Assembly: GCA_030604735.1 (NCBI GenBank)
Contig: JAUVVG010000029.1
Coordinates: 1-47,683 of the forward strand
Direction: 5' to 3'
Origin: Azoarcus sp.
GTDB taxonomy: Bacteria > Pseudomonadota > Gammaproteobacteria > Burkholderiales > Rhodocyclaceae
DNA length: 47,683 nucleotides
In this document: positions 10,852 through 19,522 of the stretch, in pieces
How the letters are laid out: the number at the start of each line of letters is the position of its first letter
How positions within the stretch are numbered: the first letter of the stretch is position 1
The notes under the pieces: generated by a model
Database searches by the model: none
What the model was told of the DNA's origin: nothing
What the model saw: only the letters and a program-made list of their open reading frames with translations
Made by a program: the position numbers and the translations under genes

Positions 10852-11433
10852 ATGAACGATAGCCCCGTCAGCCGCTTTCCGGTGCCGGAACTGAATCAAC
10901 TGCCCGATGACATCCGTGACAAGATCCTCGCCGTGCAGGAAAAAGCCGGGTTCGTGCCCAACGTCTTTCTCGCGCTGGCGCACCGCCCGGACGAATTCCG
11001 CGCCTTCTTCGCCTACCACGACGCGCTGATGGAGAAGAACGAAGGGTTGACCAAGGCCGAGCGAGAGATGATCGTGGTGGCGACGTCGGGCGCGAACAAC
11101 TGTCTTTACTGTGTGGTCGCGCACGGTGCGATCCTGCGGGTGCGGGCGAAGAATCCGCGGGTCGCCGACCAGGTGGCATTGAACTACCGCAAGGCCGAGA
11201 TCACGCCGCGGCAGCGGGCGATGCTGAACTTCGCGATGAAGGTCGCCCTGCAGGCGGACCAGGTCGAGGAGGCCGATTACGCGCGCTTGCGCGAGCAGGG
11301 CTTCAGCGATGACGAAGCCTGGGACATCGGCGCGATCGCGGCCTTCTTCGCAATGAGCAACCGCCTCGCGAACATGTCCGGCATGCGCCCGAACGACGAG
11401 TTCTTCCTGATGGGCCGCGTGCCCAAGGCCTGA
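10852..11433 (+). CDS. Peroxidase-related protein (carboxymuconolactone decarboxylase / AhpD-like)
   Basis: A 193-residue helical protein with the AhpD-type redox motif NNCLYCVVAHG, placing the CxxC cysteines at C84 and C87 and the partner histidine at H91. This matches the uncharacterised peroxidase-related subfamily of the CMD superfamily, expected to reduce peroxides with electrons from a thiol partner. A clear ACAGGAGA ribosome site lies before the ATG at 10852. It stands alone and is convergent with ruvC. A short CTCGG...CCGAG stem-loop (11441-11454) follows the stop but lacks a T-run. Confidence 0.88.
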   Translation: MNDSPVSRFPVPELNQLPDDIRDKILAVQEKAGFVPNVFLALAHRPDEFRAFFAYHDALMEKNEGLTKAEREMIVVATSGANNCLYCVVAHGAILRVRAKNPRVADQVALNYRKAEITPRQRAMLNFAMKVALQADQVEEADYARLREQGFSDDEAWDIGAIAAFFAMSNRLANMSGMRPNDEFFLMGRVPKA

Positions 11434-11465
11434 CTTCGGTCTCGGCGAGCCGAGGCGTCAGAGAG

Positions 11466-11648
11466 GCCCTGGGTGCCGGCGATCCTCGCGGCTCCGACAG
11501 CCACTCGTGCGGCCGCTGTAAGGCGCGCTTCGCTGCGATCCCTGAACTCGCCCTTCGGGCTCAGACAGCAGGGATCGCGGCCGCTACGCGCGCCAACAGC
11601 GGCATGCGCTCGGGCTGAGTCGCCGCGAGGATCGCCGGCACCCAGGGC
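11466..11648. repeat. Long-hairpin dispersed element, copy 1 (perfect 26-bp arms)
   Basis: First of three copies of an element with a conserved 129-nt core (11493-11621) flanked by an inverted repeat. Here the arms 11467-11492 and 11622-11647 are perfect reverse complements over 26 bases. The core itself folds: GCCGCTGT pairs with ACAGCGGC, GGCGCGC with GCGCGCC, GCGATCCCTG with CAGGGATCGC, and a central GCCC-TTC-GGGC hairpin caps it. The whole unit can form one imperfect stem of about 180 nt. It lies between convergent genes (peroxidase-related and ruvC). I found no ORF with coding character in it and do not recognise a named family. Confidence 0.85.
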
Positions 11649-11686
11649 AGGCACGGCCCGAGCTCACCACGGCCCGTGCGCGACCC

Positions 11687-12235
11687 TCAGTCGAGCGAGA
11701 GTATGCGTCCTCCACGCCGGCGGGCGCCGATCGGGCCGAGCAGCCCCTCGCCGCCGTTGGCATGGCAGATCGCGCAGGCCAGGGCGTCGGCCGCGTCCGG
11801 GCTGGGGCTGCCTTCCAGGTCCAGCAGGCGTTGCACCATGTGCTGGACCTGTTCCTTGTTGGCCTTGCCGTAGCCGACGACGGCCTGCTTGACCTGTAGC
11901 GCGGTGTATTCGTGCACCGGCAGGTCGCAGGAGACCGCGCCGCATATCACCGCACCCCGGGCCTGGCCGAGGAGCAGCGTGGACTGTGGGTTCACATTGA
12001 CGAAAACCTTCTCGACCACGACCAGGTCGGGCTGGTACTCCCCGATGACTTCGCGAACCCCATCGAGCAGCGTCTTCAGCCGGCCGGGCAACTCGCCGTC
12101 GCGAGTCTTGATGCAGCCGCTGGCCACATAGCGGACCTGGGTGCCGAGCCGGTCGATCAGGCCGAAGCCGGTGATGCGCAAGCCCGGATCCAGGCCGAGA
12201 ATGCGGGTCGTGACGGTTTGAGTGGCTGAAGGCAT
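11687..12235 (-). CDS. ruvC: Crossover junction endodeoxyribonuclease RuvC
   Basis: A 182-residue Holliday-junction resolvase with all four acidic catalytic residues in the expected spacing: D16 (LGLDPG), E75 (VVEKVF), D147 and D150 (PDAADALA), each shifted by nine from the E. coli numbering because the N-terminus is nine residues longer. RuvC cuts junctions that RuvAB branch-migrates. The usual ruvC-ruvA-ruvB order is broken here: ruvA and ruvB are about 20 kb downstream, and an EamA transporter gene separates ruvC from yebC. No good ribosome site precedes the ATG. Confidence 0.95.
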   Translation of the reverse strand: MPSATQTVTTRILGLDPGLRITGFGLIDRLGTQVRYVASGCIKTRDGELPGRLKTLLDGVREVIGEYQPDLVVVEKVFVNVNPQSTLLLGQARGAVICGAVSCDLPVHEYTALQVKQAVVGYGKANKEQVQHMVQRLLDLEGSPSPDAADALACAICHANGGEGLLGPIGARRRGGRILSLD

Positions 12236-12298
12236 TGGGCCGGTCTGGTGAGGAGTGCGGAGCAGGGCAGTGTAGGACTCAAGCGCGGACCGATCGCG

Positions 12299-13174
12299 CT
12301 ATTTCCGCGCCAGCCAGACGCCGGCGACCGCGACCGCCATGCCCGCCAGCGCAAGCCCGGCCAGGGTCTCGTCGAACAGAAACCAGGCCAGCAGCGCGGT
12401 GGTTGGCGGCGTCAGATAGAACAGGCTGGCGACGTTGACCGCGCTACCGCTGCGAATCAGCAGGTTCAACAGGCTGATCGCGCCGAGCGACAGCACCACT
12501 ACCAGCCACAGCAGCGCGAACACGAACTCGCCGCTCCAGACCACCTCGCGCGACTCGAACAGCCACGCAGCGATGCCCGTCACGATCAGCGAGGGCACGA
12601 ACTGGATCACCGAGCCGGTGCGCAGGTCGAAACCGGGGCAGAAGCGCTTCTGGTACAGCGTACCGATCGTGATCGCGAGCAAGGCGACGATCACCGGCAC
12701 GATCATGACCCCGACCTCGGCCAGCGCCATGCCGTCCTGCCCGGTCTTGGCCCCGACCACCAGCGTGACGCCAATGAAGCCCATCGCGAGCCCCAGCCAT
12801 TGCAGGCGCGAGATCTTCTCGTGCAACAGCCAGCCGGCACCGAATGCGGTCAGCAGCGGTTGCAGCCCGACCACCAATGCCGCGACGCCGGCCTGCAGCC
12901 CGAAATGGATCGCGACGAACACCCCGCCCAGATAAAAGGCCTGCACCAGCAAGCCGGTTACTCCGATGTGGAAGACCTGGCGCCAGTCCTTGGGCCACGG
13001 AGCCCGCATCGCCAGGGCGAGTGCGGTCATCAGCAGGATGACCAGGATGTAGCGCAGCGACAGGAAGGTCAGCGGTTCCGCATAGGGCAGTCCGAACTTC
13101 GCGCCGAGGAAGCCGGTACTCCACAGCAGGACGAAGAGAAAGGGCATCGCGGTGCGAAGGCTTTGAGGTGGCAT
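12299..13174 (-). CDS. DMT-superfamily (EamA) transporter
   Basis: A roughly 291-residue membrane protein with ten hydrophobic segments in two five-helix halves, the EamA repeat pattern of drug/metabolite exporters (for example FLFVLLWSTGFLGAKFGLPYAEPLTFL at the start and an LTPPTTALLAWFLFDE motif in the second half). The substrate is unknown. In-frame starts at 13174 (MPPQSLRTAM) and 13147 (MPFLF) are both plausible; the upstream ATG at 13285 adds a Gln-rich non-membrane leader and is unlikely. It sits between yebC and ruvC, which are direct neighbours in many bacteria, so it looks inserted there. Confidence 0.85.
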   Translation of the reverse strand: MPPQSLRTAMPFLFVLLWSTGFLGAKFGLPYAEPLTFLSLRYILVILLMTALALAMRAPWPKDWRQVFHIGVTGLLVQAFYLGGVFVAIHFGLQAGVAALVVGLQPLLTAFGAGWLLHEKISRLQWLGLAMGFIGVTLVVGAKTGQDGMALAEVGVMIVPVIVALLAITIGTLYQKRFCPGFDLRTGSVIQFVPSLIVTGIAAWLFESREVVWSGEFVFALLWLVVVLSLGAISLLNLLIRSGSAVNVASLFYLTPPTTALLAWFLFDETLAGLALAGMAVAVAGVWLARK

Positions 13175-13371
13175 GAGGCGAAGCTCTGTCGGATGAGGGG
13201 AAAACGACGACAGCGGTGCTGGCACCGCCGTCTCGTATCGATGTTGCTCTTGTTGTTGTTCCGGGCACAGGCCCGGAGTGGGCAAAGCTTGGGCGTTACT
13301 CGGCTTTCATTCTTGAGTCATTCTGTCGTCGCGTGGGTGCAACCGTCGGTCGCTTGTCGCTCGGCTGCCGC

Positions 13372-14097
13372 TCAGTCGTCGAACACCGCGGAGGTATAGA
13401 CCTCCTGCACGTCGTCCAGATTTTCGAGCGCATCGAGCAGTTTCTGCATCCGCATCGCGTCGTCGCCGGCGAGTTCGGTCTCGTTCTGCGGTTTCATCGT
13501 GACTTCCCCGAACTCGGGCTTGAAACCGGCCTTCTCCAGGGCTTCCTTGACCACCGAATAGTCGTTCGGTGCGGTGATCACTTCCACCGACCCATCCTCG
13601 TTGCTGACCACGTCCTCGGCACCGGCTTCGAGCGCGGCTTCCATCAGCGCGTCCTCGTCGGTGCCGGGGGCGAACATCAACTGGCCACAGTGGGTGAACT
13701 GGAAAGCGACGCAACCATCGGTACCCATGTTGCCGCCGTACTTGGAAAACGCGTGGCGCACGTCGGCCACGGTCCGGGTCTTGTTGTCGGTCAGGCAGTC
13801 CACCATCACCGCCGCGCCGCCGATGCCATAGCCCTCGTAACGGGCCTCCTCGTAGCTGACGCCTTCGAGCTCACCGGTGCCGCGCTTGATCGCGCGCTCG
13901 ATGTTCTCGCCAGGCATGTTCTCGCCCTTGGCGTTGTCGATCGCCAGGCGCAGGCGCGGATTGAAATTGGGGTCGCCGCCGCCCATCCTCGCCGCGACCG
14001 TGATCTCCTTGATCAGCTTGGTGAAGATCTTGCCGCGCTTGGCGTCCTGGCGCCCCTTGCGGTGTTGGATATTGGCCCACTTGGAATGACCCGCCAT
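13372..14097 (-). CDS. yebC: YebC/PmpR family DNA-binding regulatory protein
   Basis: A 241-residue protein beginning [22 protein letters not shown], the invariant YebC start, and running to the family's normal length. YebC proteins bind DNA as regulators (PmpR) and related members relieve ribosome stalling at proline stretches. The long open frame upstream of 14097 is not conserved and is not used. A CCGGGC-ACAG-GCCCGG stem-loop lies downstream at 13261-13276 but has no T-run. Proximity to ruvC follows the usual yebC-ruv linkage. Confidence 0.94.
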   Translation of the reverse strand: MAGHSKWANIQHRKGRQDAKRGKIFTKLIKEITVAARMGGGDPNFNPRLRLAIDNAKGENMPGENIERAIKRGTGELEGVSYEEARYEGYGIGGAAVMVDCLTDNKTRTVADVRHAFSKYGGNMGTDGCVAFQFTHCGQLMFAPGTDEDALMEAALEAGAEDVVSNEDGSVEVITAPNDYSVVKEALEKAGFKPEFGEVTMKPQNETELAGDDAMRMQKLLDALENLDDVQEVYTSAVFDD

Positions 14098-14276
14098 AAA
14101 GTCCTCGATGCTGCGATTGATGAGTGAATTGCCGATTATACAGCGGGGCCCTGATCGACGCCTGTCAGGTCCGGGGCTGTCTTGAAGGTCGTCGTCATTT
14201 ATCATGGTCGAGTGACGAGGGGAGGGCGCGACCGCGCGACATCGCGTATTCGGCTGCCGGCCTACCAGGAGGCTAC

Positions 14277-14942
14277 ATGGCTGTGCGCATTGTTTGCTGG
14301 ATGTTGTTTTGGCTCGCGTCGTGCGTTGCCGGGTCGGCTGTCGCCCAGGATCGCATGGTCTTCGATGGCTGTACCGATCCCGGCGGGGTGGCGGTGCCGT
14401 CGGTGATGGATACCTCGCTCGCGCGGACCTTCGAGACCCGTCTCGAGGGCGGGCGGGCCGTGATCCGCTACAACCCGGATCTACTGCCGGGCATGCCACC
14501 CAAGGTCAGATTGTTCTTCTATGCCCATGAATGCGCCAGGATCAATCTCGGTCGGGCTCCCGAAGCCTACCGGATGCTGGCCGATGCGCGCGAGGCCGAT
14601 TGCTGGGGGCTGGTGATGCTGACCCGCTCCGGCCTGCTCGAAGACAGGGACGTACCGGCGATGCTGCCCGACATGCGTTTCTCGCTCGAAGAGTGGGAAT
14701 GGATGCCCGGGCCGCCGCGCGGTTTCGAATGGTATCTTCCGGCCTGTCTGCGCGATTACGCCGAGCGGCCTTCGCTATCCGGCCCGCCGCGCGCTCAGGA
14801 CGACTTGAATGCCTGCACCCGGGGCTGTGCCGATACGCTCTACCAGTGCCAGCAGCGGGTCTGCCGCGGCCCGGCCTGCGAGCCCTGTGTCCAGACCTAT
14901 GAACAATGCGTCACCGATTGCTCCAGTCGTTTTCCGCGATGA
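14277..14942 (+). CDS. Secreted cysteine-rich protein with a degenerate HExxH-type metallopeptidase motif
   Basis: A 221-residue protein with a signal peptide (hydrophobic to about residue 22, cleavage near AVAQ) and a good AGGAGG site before ATG 14277. The middle reads [13 protein letters not shown] (H84, E85, C86, R88) followed about 20 residues later by EADCWG (E107-C110). Related secreted putative metalloproteases have HECxH and an ExADC segment; here the second zinc histidine is arginine, so catalysis is probably lost. The C-terminal 45 residues hold eight cysteines (C180, C184, C191, C196, C201, C204, C211, C215), probably disulphide-bonded. I cannot name the family; the function is unknown. 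Confidence 0.72.
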   Translation: MAVRIVCWMLFWLASCVAGSAVAQDRMVFDGCTDPGGVAVPSVMDTSLARTFETRLEGGRAVIRYNPDLLPGMPPKVRLFFYAHECARINLGRAPEAYRMLADAREADCWGLVMLTRSGLLEDRDVPAMLPDMRFSLEEWEWMPGPPRGFEWYLPACLRDYAERPSLSGPPRAQDDLNACTRGCADTLYQCQQRVCRGPACEPCVQTYEQCVTDCSSRFPR

Positions 14943-15101
14943 GGCATCGATGTGGTCCCACTCCACCCGGGCCGGATTCTCCGATCCAGAGACGACCGGT
15001 TCAGTTCAGGACGGGGACTGCGCCGATGACTTCGACAACAGATCACTCGCTTCCTTCATCCGACCACCGACTTCATTGCCAACCGAGAGAGGTACTCCGA
15101 C

Positions 15102-16652
15102 ATGGCTGATCCTATCCTGATCGCGCGCACGCGCGAAACCGAATCCCATCTGCTGCCGCGTCTGGCGAACCGGCACGGCCTGATCACAGGTGCGACCGGC
15201 ACCGGCAAGACCGTGACGCTGCAGAAGATGGCCGAAGCCTTCGCTGACATCGGTGTGCCGGTGTTCGTTGCGGACGTGAAGGGCGATTTGTCGGGCATAG
15301 GGGCGCCCGGTGTCGCGTCCGAGCGGCTGATGCAGCGCCTCGAGGCGATCGGCATCGACACCTTCGAGCCGAAGGCGAATACCGTGGTTTTGTGGGACGT
15401 GTTCGGCGAGAACGGCCATCCGGTGCGGGCGACGATCTCGGACATGGGCCCGCTGTTGCTGGGGCGTCTGCTCAACCTGAACGACACCCAGTCCGGTGTG
15501 CTGCAATTGGTGTTCAAGATCGCCGACGACAATGGCATGATGTTGCTCGATCTCAAGGATCTGCGGGCGATGATCCAGCATGTCGGCGAGAATGCGCGCA
15601 GCTTCACCACCGAGTACGGCAATATCTCGGTCGCCTCCATAGGCGCGATCCAGCGTGGCCTGCTCAATCTGGAGCAGCAGGGCGGCGACCGTTTCTTCGG
15701 TGAGCCGATGCTGGACCTGTCCGACCTGATCCAGACCGATGCCAACGGGCGGGGCGTGGTCAATCTGTTGGTCGCCGACCGGCTCTACAATTCGCCGCAG
15801 CTCTACTCCACCTTCTTGCTGTGGATGCTGGCCGAGTTGTTCGAACAGCTGCCCGAGATCGGCGATCCGGACAAGCCCAAGCTGGTGTTCTTCTTCGACG
15901 AGGCCCACCTGTTGTTCAAGGATGCGCCCAAGGCCCTGGTCGAGAAGATCGAACGGGTGGTGCGTCTGATCCGCTCCAAGGGTGTCGGCGTTTACTTCGT
16001 GACCCAGAGCCCGCTCGACGTACCCGAGAGCGTGCTCGGCCAACTCGGCAACCGAGTCCAGCATGCGTTGCGCGCGTTCACGCCGCGCGACCAGCGCGCG
16101 GTCAAGAGCGCTGCCGATACCATGCGTGCCAATCCGGCCTTTAGTGCGGCCGAGGCGATCACCGAACTCGGGGTCGGCGAAGCCCTGGTCTCGTTTCTCG
16201 ACGAGAAGGGCCGGCCCAACGTTGTCGAGCGCACCTTCGTGATCGCGCCCGGCTCGCGGCTCGGTCCGATGACCGACGCCGAACGGACCACAGCGATCCG
16301 CCAGTCGGTTTTGTACGGGCATTACGAGCAGGAGGTGGACCGCGAATCCGCCTACGAGATGCTGCGGGCGCAAGCCGAGAAAGCGGCCGAACTGGCTGCA
16401 GCCGAGGCCGCCGAGCGCGAAGCGGCGAAACTCGCCAAGGCCGAGGAAGCGCTGCGCGCGAAGCAGGCGTCCAGTCAGCCCGGCGGGGGGGTATCCGACC
16501 TGTTGTTCGGCTCGACCGGCCCGCGCGGTGGCCGTCGCGACGGTCTCGCCCAGGTCGCGGCCAAGACGGTCACCCGCACCATAGGCAGCTCGATCGGCAG
16601 GCAGATCGCACGCGGCATCCTGGGCTCGCTGCTCGGGGGCGGAAAACGCTGA
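15102..16652 (+). CDS. HerA-like helicase-domain ATPase (DUF853 / YjgR family)
   Basis: A 516-residue P-loop ATPase with Walker A GATGTGKT at 30-37, Walker [13 protein letters not shown] and a QSP sensor segment ([10 protein letters not shown]), as in the DUF853/YjgR family of HerA-FtsK-type proteins. Residues about 425-470 are an Ala/Glu/Lys-rich coiled coil, and the C-terminus is Gly-rich with basic residues. The family is widespread; its cellular role is not settled, though a hexameric DNA- or protein-translocating motor is expected. The ATG follows a GAGAGAGG site. No partner nuclease such as NurA is adjacent. Confidence 0.9.
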   Translation: MADPILIARTRETESHLLPRLANRHGLITGATGTGKTVTLQKMAEAFADIGVPVFVADVKGDLSGIGAPGVASERLMQRLEAIGIDTFEPKANTVVLWDVFGENGHPVRATISDMGPLLLGRLLNLNDTQSGVLQLVFKIADDNGMMLLDLKDLRAMIQHVGENARSFTTEYGNISVASIGAIQRGLLNLEQQGGDRFFGEPMLDLSDLIQTDANGRGVVNLLVADRLYNSPQLYSTFLLWMLAELFEQLPEIGDPDKPKLVFFFDEAHLLFKDAPKALVEKIERVVRLIRSKGVGVYFVTQSPLDVPESVLGQLGNRVQHALRAFTPRDQRAVKSAADTMRANPAFSAAEAITELGVGEALVSFLDEKGRPNVVERTFVIAPGSRLGPMTDAERTTAIRQSVLYGHYEQEVDRESAYEMLRAQAEKAAELAAAEAAEREAAKLAKAEEALRAKQASSQPGGGVSDLLFGSTGPRGGRRDGLAQVAAKTVTRTIGSSIGRQIARGILGSLLGGGKR

Positions 16653-16779
16653 TCGGTCTCGGTGATTGCGCCATGTGCAGTGAGTACCCCTTCACGGTCG
16701 AGGGGGCACGGGAAGGATAATTGCACATTAGCAACCGCATGACATTCATGCAATCGCCGTGGCGGCACGGGGTGATGAT

Positions 16780-17616
16780 TTACACCGCCAGCCCGAGCCG
16801 GCGGCAGATCTCCATGGTCGGACCGGCCTGGTTCATGCTGTAGAAGTGCAGGCCCGGTGCGCCTGCAGCGAGCAGCTTTTCACACAGTTCGGTGACCACG
16901 TCCAGGCCGAAGGCCTGGACCGAGTCGGTGTCGTCGCCGAAGCCCTCGAACTTCTTGCGCATCCAGCGCGGGATCTCGGCGCCGCAGGCGTCGGAGAAGC
17001 GGGCGAGCTTGTTGAAGCTGGTGATCGGCATGATGCCGGGCACGATGGGGATGCGGATGCCGAGGGCGCGGGCTTCGGCAACGAAGTGCAGGTAGGCGTC
17101 CAGGTTGTAGAAGTACTGGGTGATCGCCGAGTTCGCGCCGGCATCGACCTTGCGCTTGAAGGCGAGCAGGTCGTCGCGGGCGCTGCGGGCCTGCGGATGC
17201 CACTCCGGGTAGGCCGCCACCTCGATGAAGAAACGATCGCCGGTTTCGCTGCGAATGAAGTCGACCAGTTCGTTGGCGTAGCGGAATTCGCCCGAAGCAC
17301 CGACTCCCGAGGGCAGGTCGCCACGCAGCGCGACGACGCGACGGATGCCGGCGTCGGCATACTCGCGCAGGATGTTGCGGATGTCGTCGCGGCTCGAGCC
17401 GATGCAGGACAGATGGGGCGCGGCTTCGCTGCCGGTGGCGGCGATCTCGCGGACCGTGGCGAATGTGCGCTCGCGGGTCGAGCCGCCTGCGCCATAGGTC
17501 ACCGAAAAGAAGGCCGGCTCGAGTGCGGCGAGACGGGCATGGGTCGCGCGCAGTTTCTCCGCGCCTTCCGGGGTCTGCGGAGGGAAGAATTCGATGGACA
17601 GTTCAGTCTTGGCCAT
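16780..17616 (-). CDS. metF: Methylenetetrahydrofolate reductase
   Basis: A 278-residue TIM-barrel flavoenzyme with the family N-terminus SIEFFPPQTPEG, the GAGGSTRERT segment and ALRGDLP motif. It reduces 5,10-methylene-THF to 5-methyl-THF, the methyl donor for methionine synthesis. Length is normal. Its start overlaps the end of tlyA by 14 bases, so the two are cotranscribed; ahcY and metK lie further upstream on the same strand, making this a methyl-cycle neighbourhood. The 126-bp gap after its stop contains only a weak CCCCTT/GAGGGG hairpin. Confidence 0.95.
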   Translation of the reverse strand: MAKTELSIEFFPPQTPEGAEKLRATHARLAALEPAFFSVTYGAGGSTRERTFATVREIAATGSEAAPHLSCIGSSRDDIRNILREYADAGIRRVVALRGDLPSGVGASGEFRYANELVDFIRSETGDRFFIEVAAYPEWHPQARSARDDLLAFKRKVDAGANSAITQYFYNLDAYLHFVAEARALGIRIPIVPGIMPITSFNKLARFSDACGAEIPRWMRKKFEGFGDDTDSVQAFGLDVVTELCEKLLAAGAPGLHFYSMNQAGPTMEICRRLGLAV

Positions 17617-18379
17617 GATGTGCGTGTTGCATCCAGATCAGAAATTCGCGGTTGCCCTCGATGTTGCCGAAGCCACCGCCGATGAGAGGGGAGTCGAACC
17701 AGTCGCGAACGACCAGTCCGTTTTGCTGCGCGGCCGAGCGGACCTTTTGCTCGACCTGTTCGTACAGTGAGTCATTCCGGACCACGCCGCCCTTGGAGAG
17801 ATTCTCCGGGCCGACCTCGAACTGCGGCTTGATCAGCGCCAGGATGTGCCCATCCTTGGCGAGCAAAGCCGGCCATTGTGGCATCAGCAGGGTCAGCGAG
17901 ATGAAGCTCGCGTCACACACGATGAGGTCGAAGCCATTGCTCGGGTAGTGAGGGGCGAGGTCGTCCGGCCGCAGGTGGCGGGCGTTCATGCCCTCGAAGG
18001 TCACGCAGTCCTTGTGTTCGCGCAGGCGCGGATGCAACTGGCCGTGTCCGACCTCGACCCCGACCACCTTGCGCGCCCCGGCCTGCAGCAGGCAGTCCGT
18101 GAAGCCGCCGGTGCTCTGGCCGATGTCCAGGCAGGTCAGGCCGGTCACCCGCAACTGCGTGTGCTCCAGTGCCGCCACCAGCTTGAGCGCACCGCGCGAC
18201 ACGTAGCGGCTTTGTGCGTCGTCCATCACCGTCAGCACGGTCGTCGCAGCTAGCAACTGGGATGGCTTGGTGATCGGACCGGTTTCGCTGGAAACCCGGC
18301 CGGCGTCGATCAACTGGCGTGCCCGGGTGCGTGAATCCGCCTTCTGTTGTTCCACCAGCAGCGCATCGGCGCGCAGCAT
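17603..18379 (-). CDS. tlyA: TlyA family rRNA 2'-O-methyltransferase / putative hemolysin
   Basis: A 258-residue protein with an N-terminal S4 RNA-binding domain (LRADALLVEQQKADSRTRA...) and a FtsJ-like methyltransferase domain: SAM motif LDIGQSTGGF at 84-93, an aspartate in VCDASF and lysine in ALIKPQFE, consistent with the K-D-K-E tetrad of 2'-O-methyltransferases. TlyA modifies 16S and sometimes 23S rRNA with SAM. In-frame ATGs at 18466 and 18460 would add an unconserved leader; I prefer 18379, where the S4 homology begins. It overlaps metF. The 270 bases up to the nitrilase stop hold no supported gene. Confidence 0.88.
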   Translation of the reverse strand: MLRADALLVEQQKADSRTRARQLIDAGRVSSETGPITKPSQLLAATTVLTVMDDAQSRYVSRGALKLVAALEHTQLRVTGLTCLDIGQSTGGFTDCLLQAGARKVVGVEVGHGQLHPRLREHKDCVTFEGMNARHLRPDDLAPHYPSNGFDLIVCDASFISLTLLMPQWPALLAKDGHILALIKPQFEVGPENLSKGGVVRNDSLYEQVEQKVRSAAQQNGLVVRDWFDSPLIGGGFGNIEGNREFLIWMQHAHHGQD

Positions 18380-18649
18380 GCCATGCGGTCGCTCGACCGG
18401 CTCGCGGGCGTGTGCCGGCCTGGGTGGCGCCTTGTGGTCTCGGCTGTGGAAGGAGTTCATAGCCATGGGCGTGCCGCCGGAGGGCGGGCCGTTGTTGCGG
18501 CGATCGCGCCGGACCGCCCGTGGTGGGAGGCCGTCCCGTCCCGCGCAGACGCGGCGTCGGCTCGGGCCGAACCCTTGATGGAACAAGACAGTCGCGGGGC
18601 TGTGTCTGCCATGCTTGGGCCCGGCATGAGCGTGGTGGGAGGCGGCGCC

Positions 18650-19522
18650 TTACCTGATGGAGACAACACTGACCTCGTTGTCGTAAACATCGTGTCGCTT
18701 GTCGTACAGCGGGATCGTCGTGCCGTTGACCCGGTTCTGGGTCAGGTTGTCGATGTTGACATCGGCGATCACGATCTGCTCGACGTTGGGCGTGCCCTCG
18801 GCGGCGATGCCGTCGCGCGAGAACGGGAAGTCGGATGGGGTGATGATGCTGGCCTGACCGTAATGCACGCCCAGTCCCTCGACCGGCAGATTGCCGACCG
18901 TGCTGGTCATCGCGACATAGACCTGGTTCTCGATCGCGCGCGCATGGCAGCAGTAGCGAACCCGCAGAAAACCCTGGCGGTCGTCGGTGCAGGATGGCAC
19001 GAACAGGATGTCGGCGCCGGCCTCGCAGACCATGCGCGAAAGCTCCGGGAACTCGATGTCGTAACAGATCAGTATCGCGATCTTGCCGAACGGGGTCTCG
19101 AACAGATGAAGCTGGTCGCCGGCGGCGGTGTCCCACATCTCGCGCTCCCAGCGGGTGCGGTGTATCTTGTCCTGCTCATACACCTCGCCTTCCGGGGTGA
19201 ACAGATAGGCGGTGTTGTAGAGCTGGCCGTCACGCAGGGTCGGGTGGCTGCCGCCGATCAGAAAGACCCGCCAGTATTGGGCGAGTTCGCGCATCAGCTC
19301 GACATAGCGGGCCGTGTAGTCATGCATGTTGCGTACCGCGGCCGGCAACTCCCGGGTGTCCATGAAGGACAGCAACTGGGTGGTGAAGATCTCGGGCAGC
19401 ATCACGAAGTGGGGGCGGTAGTCGCCCGCGGCTTGCATCACGAAGCGGACCTGGTTCTCGAAGCCGGACCAGTCGTGGATCTGGCGCAGCAGGTATTGGA
19501 CGGCGGCGATTCTGACGATCAT
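18650..19522 (-). CDS. Carbon-nitrogen hydrolase (nitrilase superfamily)
   Basis: A 290-residue nitrilase-fold amidohydrolase with the Glu-Lys-Cys triad at E44 (LPEIF), K119 (QDKIHRTRWE) and C153 (LICYDIEFPE). It should hydrolyse an amide or nitrile-type bond; the substrate is unknown. Its start overlaps the stop of the GNAT gene by four bases. In many bacteria these two activities are fused in one polypeptide of about 500 residues, in the same GNAT-then-nitrilase order, so the pair probably works on one metabolite. Confidence 0.9.
   Translation of the reverse strand: MIVRIAAVQYLLRQIHDWSGFENQVRFVMQAAGDYRPHFVMLPEIFTTQLLSFMDTRELPAAVRNMHDYTARYVELMRELAQYWRVFLIGGSHPTLRDGQLYNTAYLFTPEGEVYEQDKIHRTRWEREMWDTAAGDQLHLFETPFGKIAILICYDIEFPELSRMVCEAGADILFVPSCTDDRQGFLRVRYCCHARAIENQVYVAMTSTVGNLPVEGLGVHYGQASIITPSDFPFSRDGIAAEGTPNVEQIVIADVNIDNLTQNRVNGTTIPLYDKRHDVYDNEVSVVSIR

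Noticed and set aside
11461-11648. Long-hairpin element as a tRNA, integron attC site or plain intrinsic terminator
   Set aside because: No cloverleaf or CCA end, no conserved attC core sites or integrase, and no T-run; the conserved 129-nt core is far longer than a terminator.
15006-16373. 455-codon minus-strand frame opposite the HerA-like ATPase
   Set aside because: The plus strand has clear Walker A and B motifs and a ribosome site; the antisense product is His/Gln/Arg-rich without a fold.
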